Shown piece by piece: positions 1 to 8,205 of a stretch of 25,191 bases of DNA (position 1 is its first letter; every line of letters begins with the position of its first letter). Source of the stretch: JBFIHF01 sp964411125 (GTDB taxonomy: Bacteria; Myxococcota_A; Bradymonadia; Bradymonadales; Bradymonadaceae); NCBI GenBank assembly GCA_964411125.1, contig CAYPJU010000087.1, positions 1 to 25,191 of the forward strand. Direction: 5' to 3'. The notes under the pieces were generated by a model that worked only from the letters and a program-made list of their open reading frames with translations, ran no database searches and was not told the origin of the DNA. The position numbers were made by a program, and so were the translations under genes.

Positions 1-54
1 ACCGCTAACCGCTAACCGCTAACCGCTAACCGCTAACCGCTAACCGCTAACCGC
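1..54. repeat. 7-bp tandem repeat (CCGCTAA/TTAGCGG), at least 7 units
   Basis: Seven perfect copies of CCGCTAA run from position 2 to 50, followed by a partial CCGC at 51-54. The array begins at the window edge, so its true length is unknown. The unit is 7 bp, so it would shift frame if it lay in a coding region, and no gene covers it. It lies downstream of the nhaC stop. I see no protein or RNA function for it. Confidence 0.95.
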
Positions 55-82
55 GGGTGCCCCTGCAGCCCCTATTCGAGGT

Positions 83-140
83 GCCCGTTTAAGCGGGCGT
101 GCCGCGCAAGGCGCGGCTGTAGCGCCGGGTGTTAGCCCGG
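83..140. repeat. Cluster of three hairpins at the 3' end of nhaC
   Basis: Three adjacent palindromes are visible: 83-98 (5-bp GCCCG/CGGGC stem), 101-117 (7-bp GCCGCGC/GCGCGGC stem with a 3-nt loop) and 125-140 (5-bp CCGGG/CCCGG stem). The loop of the last one contains the nhaC stop codon (132-134). None is followed by a T run on the minus strand, so they are not classical intrinsic terminators. They could still stabilise or end the nhaC transcript. The spacing and composition resemble a dispersed palindromic intergenic element rather than a single terminator. Confidence 0.6.
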
Positions 141-2144
141 GGTTGGATGACCGGCGAGGCGAATGATCGCGATCAATACGAGGGGGCCGGCGACGAGGGC
201 GGCGAGAACCGGGAGGCCGATGGCGACGCCCACGTATCCGAAGAGAGCGGCGACCGACATCGTCGTGACGGCGTAGGGCATCTGGGTGCGGACGTGGTCG
301 ACGTGATCGCAGGACGCGGAGAGGGAGCTCATGACGGTGGTGTCGGAGATCGGAGAGCAGTGGTCGCCGAAGATCGCGCCGTCGAGGACGGCGCCGCAGC
401 AGAGAAGAAGAATGATCTCGGCGTTGGCGGCACCTTCGGTCATGTAGAACGCCAGCGGAACGACGGCGGGGAGGAGAATGCCCATCGTTCCCCACGACGT
501 ACCGGTCGCGAACGCCACGACGGCGGCGAGGAGGAACGTGATCACGGGGAGGAGCACCGGCGACAGAACGTCCTGCACCGCCGCGAGCAGGTAGATGCTG
601 GTCCCGAGATCGTCGCAGACGGCGCGGATCGACCAGGCGAGGATGAGGATCGCGATCGCGAGCTTCATCGCGGGAATGGCGCCGAAGAACGCTTTCGCGG
701 CTTCGGCGGGGGCGAGGAGGCGCTGGCCGATCGCGAGGCCGAGCGCGAGGACGCTCCCCGACAGCGCGGCGAAAAAGAGGACCTTGGCGCCGTCGGCGTT
801 CGAGAACGCGTCGCGCCAGACCTCCCAGCTCGTCAGTCCGCCGGCCGCCTGTGACCAGCCAGCGAGGACGCCGGGCTCGAAGAGCGGTGGGATCGACGCC
901 TCGCCGGCCGACCATCCCGACCAGTACATTCCAACGAAGGTGAGGACGAGGACGAGGCCGATTGGGCCGATGGCGTTGAACCATCGCTTCGGAATGTCGT
1001 CGGCGGGCGCCGAGGCGTTGAAGATCTCGCTCGTCAGTGGATTGCTGCCCGGGCGAAGAACTTCGCCCGCCGCCGCGCGGCGCTCGGCGGTGAGCATCGG
1101 GCCGAAGTCACGCGACATGATCGCCGAGGCGAGGACGAAGACGATCGTGAAGAGGCAGTAGAAGCGGAGCGGGATGATGCTGAAGAAGATGTCGTAGCCG
1201 CTGCGATCGAGCGCCAACTGCTGCGCGAGCTCGCCGAACAGCCCGACCTCGTAGCCGACCCAGGTCGAGATGATCGCGATACCCGCGATCGGGGCGCTCA
1301 TCGAGTCGACGAGGTAGGCGAGCTTCTCGCGCGACACCCCGCGCTCGTCGGTGACGGGGCGCATCGAAGTGCCGACGACGATCGTGTTTGCGTAGTCGTC
1401 GAAGAAGATGGCGAGGCCCATCAGCGCCGTCGTGATGCGGGCCGAGCGCGCGCTCTTCGTGAAGCGCCCGAAGAGGTCGAGCACACCCGCGATCCCGCCC
1501 ATCCGGTTCACGACCTGAACCATCCCGACGAGCATCAGGGTGAACCCGAGGATGTAGAGGCTGAAGGAATCGGCGACGCTTCCCCAAACGTAGTCTTTCG
1601 CGCCCGCCCACAGCCCCGTCAGCGGGTTGCCATGCACGATGCTGGCGCCGAGCCAGACCGCGGCGCCGAGGCCGAGGACCAGGCGGCGGAAGAAGAGCGC
1701 GATGAGGATCGCCAGCAGCGGTGGTAGAACCGCGTGCCAGGTGCCCTTGCGCTGCGACTGCTCGATCGACTTCGGCTCGCCGCCCGGCGGCACGACCTCC
1801 CACTTCGCGACGACGGCACTGCCAGCAGCTTCGATCGTACCGCGGACGAGCGTCTCTCCGTCCTCCACGACGTCGAACTCGCCCTGCCCTGCGGCGCGCT
1901 CGAAGGTCGGGATCAGCGCAGTGGGACCCTCGACGTCGAGCTTGATGCGCTTGGAGTCCCCCGCCGCACCTCGCATGTCGTCGGCGATCTTCCGCGCCAC
2001 GACTTGCCCGGTCACCTCGTCGGTCGCGGCGTCGTCGGCCTGCACGAACGGCAGCAGAACCAGCGCGACGACGAGCGTGACGGCAAACGCGGCGATGCGC
2101 CGCGGGGTGAAGTCGTCGCGGAGTGTTCTCTCGTTGTCGGACAT
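132..2144 (-). CDS. NhaC-family Na+/H+ antiporter with extra N-terminal domain
   Basis: This is a 670-residue polytopic membrane protein. Two signatures of the NhaC-type antiporter family are clear: FFDDYANTIVVG at residues 247-258, and a GDHCSPISDTT motif starting at 593 and followed by MSSLSASCDHVDHV. Family members exchange external H+ for internal Na+ (or another cation) in the inner membrane. The protein begins with a hydrophobic segment at about 17-35, then a soluble stretch of about 100 residues (37-136), and only then the transporter core from about 138. Typical NhaC proteins are near 450-500 residues and lack this insert, so the N-terminal part is unusual. The ATG at 2144 has no recognisable Shine-Dalgarno sequence, but the first hydrophobic segment fits this start. 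The exact cation cannot be told from the sequence. The last codons lie in a palindromic repeat. Confidence 0.9.
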   Translation of the reverse strand: MSDNERTLRDDFTPRRIAAFAVTLVVALVLLPFVQADDAATDEVTGQVVARKIADDMRGAAGDSKRIKLDVEGPTALIPTFERAAGQGEFDVVEDGETLVRGTIEAAGSAVVAKWEVVPPGGEPKSIEQSQRKGTWHAVLPPLLAILIALFFRRLVLGLGAAVWLGASIVHGNPLTGLWAGAKDYVWGSVADSFSLYILGFTLMLVGMVQVVNRMGGIAGVLDLFGRFTKSARSARITTALMGLAIFFDDYANTIVVGTSMRPVTDERGVSREKLAYLVDSMSAPIAGIAIISTWVGYEVGLFGELAQQLALDRSGYDIFFSIIPLRFYCLFTIVFVLASAIMSRDFGPMLTAERRAAAGEVLRPGSNPLTSEIFNASAPADDIPKRWFNAIGPIGLVLVLTFVGMYWSGWSAGEASIPPLFEPGVLAGWSQAAGGLTSWEVWRDAFSNADGAKVLFFAALSGSVLALGLAIGQRLLAPAEAAKAFFGAIPAMKLAIAILILAWSIRAVCDDLGTSIYLLAAVQDVLSPVLLPVITFLLAAVVAFATGTSWGTMGILLPAVVPLAFYMTEGAANAEIILLLCCGAVLDGAIFGDHCSPISDTTVMSSLSASCDHVDHVRTQMPYAVTTMSVAALFGYVGVAIGLPVLAALVAGPLVLIAIIRLAGHPTPG

Positions 2145-2215
2145 GGAGGGCGAACGGTAGCCCGCGGCGCAGAGGGCGTCGAGCGCAAAGCGGCGGTCGT
2201 TGACGTGGCGGATGG

Positions 2216-2400
2216 GAGTCGGCCGGGACGGCCGCTCACCGAAACGCAGCGAACGGCATCGGTGCGCAGGCGTCCCACCCGGCGCAGGGTTTCGAGTCGG
2301 CCGGGACGGCCGCTCACCGAGACACGGCGGACGACATTGGTGCGCGGGCGTCCCGCCAGGCGCAAGACGGTCATCGGTGCGCGGGCGTCCCGCGCGGCGC
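2216..2400. repeat. 78-bp direct repeat, each unit an imperfect hairpin (2.5 copies)
   Basis: Copy 1 starts at 2216 and copy 2 at 2294, a 78-bp period. A third partial copy (2374-2400) keeps only the right arm. Within each full unit the left arm (2222-2242; 2300-2320) is nearly the reverse complement of the right arm (2259-2279; 2337-2357). By hand 16 or 17 of 21 positions pair, and both loops are 16 nt. The arms carry GGGACG and CGTCCC cores. The unit looks like a small palindromic intergenic element that has been duplicated. The surrounding open frames are probably not coding. Confidence 0.8.
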
Positions 2401-2424
2401 GAGCGTGGCGATGTTCGCCCGGTG

Positions 2425-2496
2425 TCAGTCCACCCCGGGGTTGGTCCACCCGCACTGCAAGTTGATCTCGCGCGGCAGGCGCTGGAGGTGCCGGCC
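2425..2496 (-). pseudogene. Remnant of the 3' end of a second NNG-lipoprotein paralog
   Basis: Read on the minus strand, this 24-codon open stretch ends in REINLQCGWTNPGVD and a TGA stop (2425-2427). The intact lipoprotein just upstream ends in RQINMNCGWTNPEP and a stop. Several differences between the two are synonymous third-position changes (TGT/TGC, CCA/CCC, CGA/CGC), so the copy diverged while it was still coding. An in-frame stop at 2497-2499 and the lack of any start or upstream homology show that only the tail survives. It is most simply the leftover of a tandem duplicate gene, largely deleted. Confidence 0.65.
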
Positions 2497-2516
2497 TCAG
2501 GCGGCCGCCACGACGC

Positions 2517-3206
2517 TCAGGGCTCTGGGTTGGTCCACCCACAGTTCATGTTGATTTGTCGGTACGCGTTCGAGCCGCCGCAACTCCATCCGTCGATGAT
2601 CACGGTGAAGGAGTCGACTTCTACCCCGTTGACTTCACAGGAACAGTAGAGCTCGTCGTAGTACGAGTCGTAGGAGCAATCCGCGTAGTATTCTTTCCCG
2701 TCGTCGCAGTCCTGCCACCGGAAGTTGCAGCTCGATTCGTAGGCATCGTAGCAATACTGGTGGTCGACACATTCGCCGGCGACGCACTCCTGGGTGGCGC
2801 GGCAGTCGGCGACGGTGGCGCACTGGTCTTCGGCCGGGATGCTGAGGCAAAGCCCCTGCGTGCATCGCTTGCCGGACTCGCATGCTCCGTTGTCACAACG
2901 GTCGTAACAAGCCTCGACACCGTCGACGATCGCGCGCTGTTGGTCCTCGGTACAGCCGTCGCCACCCGTGTTGCCGTTGTTGGAGACCACACCGTTGTTG
3001 GCGGGCTGCCCGTTGTTCGCCGTCTGGCCGTTGGTCGCTGGATCGCCGTTATTCGTGGGCTCCCCGTTGTTGCGATCGATGACGATGCCCCCGTTGTTGG
3101 CGTCGCCGTTGTTCGAATCGTTGTTCTCTTTCTTCGGCGAGGAGCTAGGTCCGCACGCAACGGCGGTCAGGCCGAGGGCGATGATTGACGCGACGATCCG
3201 GTTCAT
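2517..3206 (-). CDS. Cys-rich lipoprotein with Asn-Asn-Gly repeat linker
   Basis: This 229-residue protein has a short signal peptide and a lipobox ending AVAC at Cys18, so it should be a lipid-anchored envelope protein. After the anchor comes a low-complexity linker (about residues 29-80) built of repeated NNG separated by 3-4 residues, then a Cys-rich domain (about 83-229) with some 20 cysteines in closely spaced pairs, likely disulfide-bonded outside the cytoplasm. NNG-rich linkers on Cys-rich lipoproteins are a habit of Bradymonadales and some Myxococcota genomes. I do not recognise a specific function. GAGGA lies at good spacing upstream of the ATG. The gene has its own candidate promoter at 3248-3276. 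A decayed copy of its 3' end lies just downstream. Confidence 0.85.
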   Translation of the reverse strand: MNRIVASIIALGLTAVACGPSSSPKKENNDSNNGDANNGGIVIDRNNGEPTNNGDPATNGQTANNGQPANNGVVSNNGNTGGDGCTEDQQRAIVDGVEACYDRCDNGACESGKRCTQGLCLSIPAEDQCATVADCRATQECVAGECVDHQYCYDAYESSCNFRWQDCDDGKEYYADCSYDSYYDELYCSCEVNGVEVDSFTVIIDGWSCGGSNAYRQINMNCGWTNPEP

Positions 3207-3247
3207 GACGATTCCTCGTTCTCTTCCATCGTGTTCGGAGCCGACGG

Positions 3248-3276
3248 GTAATAGCGGTTCACGGTTCGGATTGCAA
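3248..3276 (-). promoter_or_regulatory. Candidate sigma70-type promoter for the lipoprotein gene
   Basis: On the minus strand TTGCAA (3271-3276) is followed by a 17-bp spacer and TATTAC (3248-3253). Each box matches 4 of 6 consensus bases at ideal spacing. The predicted start near 3241 would leave a leader of about 35 nt before the ATG at 3206. The region is locally AT-rich compared with its surroundings. There is no experimental support. Confidence 0.4.
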
Positions 3277-3305
3277 AAAGGAGAAGCGGGAAACGAGCGC
3301 TCGGC

Positions 3306-4730
3306 TCAATGGATGCAGGCCTGCGGGCAGGTCCGCTCCAAATTTTTCTGAAACCGGAGGGCGTCCCCGAACAACTCCACCCCGAAGACGCCATCGGCCT
3401 CGAAGGGCCAGGCTTCGTCTTCGTCACACAGGTCCTCGATCGTCCACGTTTCGTCGCGGAAGGTGCCCTGCATGTAGAACGGGCGAATCTCGTCGCGGCA
3501 CCAGTTGCGGCGCATCTGGCGGATCTGCGGCGGGCTCCAGAGCTGGTCGAGGACGATCCCCTCGTACTCCTCGATTCGACCGGGTTCGCCGAACCAGACC
3601 TCGTGGACGCGGACGTAATCCTCGGTGAGGCGCGCCGATTCGGGGACGATGTAGTGATTCCAGCAGCCGCGGTCGATGCGCAGGTTCGAGAGCATCGCGG
3701 CGGCGTGCTGGTACTGCACGCCGAGGTAGGGCGTGAAGCAGTTCAGGACGAAGAGGGCGACGATGACGGCGCCGGGCGCGACGGTGGGAAGTAACGTCGT
3801 GACGCCGGGCTCGCGGCTGCGGTGGAAGAGGCCGACCGTCGGCGTCGCCGCGACGACCCAGGCGAGCGCGAACCAGAGCATCCACTCGCGCGGGAGCATC
3901 CATTCGTTGATGCTGCCGTTGGCCGCGACGCTCGCGACGGTAGCGACGATGCTGACTGCAAGCAGCGGCTTCCAGCGCGCTCGTAGCACGGCGACGAGCT
4001 GTTCGCGCTCTTCGTCGGTGAGGAACGCGGCGTGGCCGGCGGCCATCACGAAGACGAACGCCGGGGCCATCGTGAGCGTCAGCGGGATGTGGAAGACGAC
4101 GGTGACGATGCGAGCGGCGTGTCGCAGCCTCACGACGTACAACAGCGGAATGGCGACCTCGAAGCCGAGCGCCACGAAGGGGTGAAGCGGCTCGAGCGCG
4201 GCGAACCACCCCGGTTCGAGCCGGTAGTACTGGTACAGCTCGTCCATCCCGTAGTTCGCACAACTGTAGCGCGGGTCGAGGAACTGCTCGTTCAGCTTGT
4301 GAAAGACGGCCATGCAGTACGTGACGATCGTCAGTCCGCGGACCGTCCACAAAAATGAATCGACGCGCACCTTCGTGTCATCTCTACACGTAAATAGCGC
4401 CCCGGCGACGCTGACGCCGAGGAGAAACACGGACTGCGTGAGCTGATCGCGCAGGAAGAGGAGCGGAATGAGGAGCCCGAGAGCCGAGAAGAGCCACCCG
4501 ATGGCGCCGCCCGTGGTGAGCAGAAAGACGAGCCCGAAGACGTACAGCGCGTTGGCTGGATACCAATCGGGCTGGGCGGCGTCGGCGAGGAGGAGGTGGC
4601 TGACGGAGCCGAGGAGGAAGCCCCAGACGACCCATCGGAACCTGCGATCGTCGGGCCCGCGCAGGAGCTCGTGGACGACGCCGGAGGGTCGAAGAATCCC
4701 GGTTTCGAGGTTGTCGTCCGTCGCGCTCAT
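3306..4730 (-). CDS. HTTM / vitamin-K-dependent carboxylase-like membrane protein
   Basis: This 474-residue protein has multiple hydrophobic segments through about residue 345, then a soluble C-terminal region. Two patterns fit the HTTM (VKGC-like) family. FHKLNEQFLD (Lys145) matches the family's K-L-N motif, where the Lys aligns with the proton-transferring lysine of vitamin K carboxylase. YLGVQYQHAAAMLSNLRID near residue 340 matches the characteristic Q-H-A-A-M-x-S-N-L segment. Bacterial members are mostly uncharacterised. The C-terminal part has several Cys residues (ending CPQACIH) and could lie outside the cytoplasm. The gene is divergent from sdhC with a start-to-start gap of only 54 bp, so promoter elements must overlap its 5' end. 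Substrate and reaction are unknown. Confidence 0.75.
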   Translation of the reverse strand: MSATDDNLETGILRPSGVVHELLRGPDDRRFRWVVWGFLLGSVSHLLLADAAQPDWYPANALYVFGLVFLLTTGGAIGWLFSALGLLIPLLFLRDQLTQSVFLLGVSVAGALFTCRDDTKVRVDSFLWTVRGLTIVTYCMAVFHKLNEQFLDPRYSCANYGMDELYQYYRLEPGWFAALEPLHPFVALGFEVAIPLLYVVRLRHAARIVTVVFHIPLTLTMAPAFVFVMAAGHAAFLTDEEREQLVAVLRARWKPLLAVSIVATVASVAANGSINEWMLPREWMLWFALAWVVAATPTVGLFHRSREPGVTTLLPTVAPGAVIVALFVLNCFTPYLGVQYQHAAAMLSNLRIDRGCWNHYIVPESARLTEDYVRVHEVWFGEPGRIEEYEGIVLDQLWSPPQIRQMRRNWCRDEIRPFYMQGTFRDETWTIEDLCDEDEAWPFEADGVFGVELFGDALRFQKNLERTCPQACIH

Positions 4731-4740
4731 GCCTTATAAC
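4711..4740 (+). promoter_or_regulatory. Candidate promoter for the sdhCAB operon
   Basis: TTGTCG (4711-4716), an 18-bp spacer and TATAAC (4735-4740) lie just upstream of sdhC. The -35 box would be inside the first codons of the divergent HTTM gene. A transcript starting near 4747 would have a leader of about 38 nt before the GTG start. The -10 box overlaps the palindrome TTATAA (4734-4739), which could also serve the opposite strand. Support is by pattern only. Confidence 0.4.
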
Positions 4741-4784
4741 GCCGCTCAGCTCCACGCATGGCTCGCATCCCGAGGAGGTCTGTC

Positions 4785-5486
4785 GTGTTAGCGCTCAAGA
4801 AAGCCCTCAGATCGTCGATTGGTAAGAAGTACGTGATGGGCATCACGGGCCTCGCGCTCGTGGGGTTCATGGTCACGCACCTCGCCGGGAACCTGGCACT
4901 CTACTTTCCCGGCACCGATGCCTTCAATGCCTACACCGCCGGTCTGCACGCGTGGGGGCCTTTGCTCCTCGTAGCCGAGATCGGGCTGGGGCTCCTGTTC
5001 CTGGTCCACGCGGTGATGGCGATCTGGATCCAGGCGGACAAGAAGAAGGCGCGTCCGGGCGACTATTACGCCGGGCTGAAGACGAAGGGGGGACCGAGCA
5101 AGATGTCGGTCTTCTCGCGCAACATGATCATCAGCGGCGGCGTGCTTCTGATCTTCCTGGTCATCCACGTGTGGCAGTTCCGGTTCGGCCCCGGGATCGA
5201 GTCGGGCTACTTCACGATGCTCGACGGCAAAGAGTCGCGCGACCTCTACCGGCTGGTGGACGAAACGTTCTCCGACCCGATCTGGGTCGGGTTTTACACG
5301 ATCGTGATCCTGTTCTTCTTCGCGCACGTGCGCCACGGGTTCTGGAGCGCGCTTCAATCGCTCGGCGCGATGCGCAAGTCGTGGACGCCCGTCATCTACG
5401 GACTCGGCCTTCTGGTCGCCCTGATTTTCCTCGCCGGTTTCGCGTTCATTCCGGTCTACATGTACCTCGACATTGGAGTGAATTGA
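4785..5486 (+). CDS. sdhC: Succinate dehydrogenase cytochrome b subunit (SdhC, type B)
   Basis: This is the membrane anchor of succinate dehydrogenase/fumarate reductase. It passes electrons between SdhB and quinone and binds two hemes. The 233-residue protein has five hydrophobic segments and well-placed histidines at 32, 75, 128 and 181 (or 184). This fits the single-subunit diheme b558 anchors of Bacillus, Bacteroidetes and deltaproteobacteria, which normally work with menaquinone. I place the start at GTG 4785: GAGGAGG (4772-4778) sits 6 nt before it and the protein then opens with LALKKALRSSIGKKY. An in-frame ATG at 4758 would put the ribosome site inside the gene. sdhA follows after 1 nt. 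The order C-A-B is complete. Confidence 0.95.
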   Translation: MLALKKALRSSIGKKYVMGITGLALVGFMVTHLAGNLALYFPGTDAFNAYTAGLHAWGPLLLVAEIGLGLLFLVHAVMAIWIQADKKKARPGDYYAGLKTKGGPSKMSVFSRNMIISGGVLLIFLVIHVWQFRFGPGIESGYFTMLDGKESRDLYRLVDETFSDPIWVGFYTIVILFFFAHVRHGFWSALQSLGAMRKSWTPVIYGLGLLVALIFLAGFAFIPVYMYLDIGVN

Positions 5487-5487
5487 G

Positions 5488-7440
<1,953 letters not shown>

Positions 7441-7452
7441 TCGAGCGAGACG

Positions 7453-8205
7453 ATGTCAGACCGTACATACCATCTGAAGATCTGGCGCCAGGACGGGCCC
7501 GAGACGAAAGGCAGATTCGAGGAGCATTCGGTGACGATCACCGAGCATGCGTCGTTCCTCGAGATGCTCGACCTGCTCAACGAGCAGTTGATCGCGGCGG
7601 GCGAGCGCCCGGTCGAGTTCGACAGCGACTGCCGCGAAGGGATCTGCGGCTCGTGTGGCTGTGTCCTGAACGGACGGGCGCACGGCCCCGACGTCGGCAC
7701 CGCCGTCTGTCAGCTTCACATGCGCAGTTTCACGGACGGCGCGAAGATCACGGTCGAGCCGTGGGCTTCGAAGGCGTTTCCCGTCATCAAGGACCTCGTG
7801 GTCGACCGCAGCGCGTTCGACCGCATCCAGGCTGCCGGCGGGTACGTGTCGGTCGACACCGGCCCTAAGCCGGACGCCAACTCGATCAAGATCGGCAAGG
7901 AACGCAGCGACCTCGCGTTCGACGCCGCGACCTGCATCGGGTGTGGTGCATGCGTCGCCGCGTGCCCGAACGGCTCCGCCTCGCTCTTCACGGGCGCCCG
8001 CATCTCGCACTTCGCGATCATGCCGCAGGGGGAGCCCGAGCGCGGACGCCGCGTCAAGCGGATGGTCGACCAGATGGACGACGAAGGGTTCGGACCGTGC
8101 TCGAACATCGGCGAGTGCGAAGCGGCGTGCCCCAAAGAGATTCCCATCGAGGTGATCGCGCGGATGAAGCGTGAGTACCTCCTGGCCACGATCGGAGTGA
8201 TTTGA
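7453..8205 (+). CDS. sdhB: Succinate dehydrogenase iron-sulfur subunit (SdhB)
   Basis: This 250-residue electron-transfer subunit links the SdhA flavin to the SdhC hemes. The N-terminal ferredoxin-like part has Cys60, Cys65, Cys68 and Cys86 for the [2Fe-2S] cluster (CREGICGSCGC...C). The C-terminal part has CIGCGACVAACP (161-172) and CSNIGECEAACP (216-227), giving seven cysteines for the [4Fe-4S] and [3Fe-4S] clusters. The gene starts 12 nt after sdhA. Its TGA stop overlaps a TTG that opens the next gene, so the sdh transcript appears to continue into the membrane enzymes downstream. Confidence 0.96.
   Translation: MSDRTYHLKIWRQDGPETKGRFEEHSVTITEHASFLEMLDLLNEQLIAAGERPVEFDSDCREGICGSCGCVLNGRAHGPDVGTAVCQLHMRSFTDGAKITVEPWASKAFPVIKDLVVDRSAFDRIQAAGGYVSVDTGPKPDANSIKIGKERSDLAFDAATCIGCGACVAACPNGSASLFTGARISHFAIMPQGEPERGRRVKRMVDQMDDEGFGPCSNIGECEAACPKEIPIEVIARMKREYLLATIGVI

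Larger units (their letters stand above)
2145..2516. other. Intergenic region of 372 bp with repeats and a gene remnant
   Basis: This stretch separates nhaC from the upstream lipoprotein gene on the same strand. It contains two and a half copies of a 78-bp imperfect inverted repeat (about 2216-2400) and a short remnant of a lipoprotein-gene 3' end (2425-2496). The remaining parts (2145-2215 and 2497-2516) show no gene, clear promoter or RNA. The nhaC promoter must lie here or further upstream, but I could not identify it. Confidence 0.7.

Noticed and set aside
1..54. TTAGCGG repeat as a linear-chromosome telomere
   Set aside because: Bacterial linear replicons end in hairpins or protein-capped palindromes rather than G-strand heptamer arrays. 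A simple tandem repeat at a contig edge explains it.
129..854. Open frame antisense to the antiporter 3' half
   Set aside because: Highly charged composition without motifs, overlapping an unmistakable NhaC-type gene.
2216..2400. 78-bp repeats as a CRISPR array
   Set aside because: The repeats are long, imperfect and contiguous without unique spacers of regular size, and no cas genes are present.
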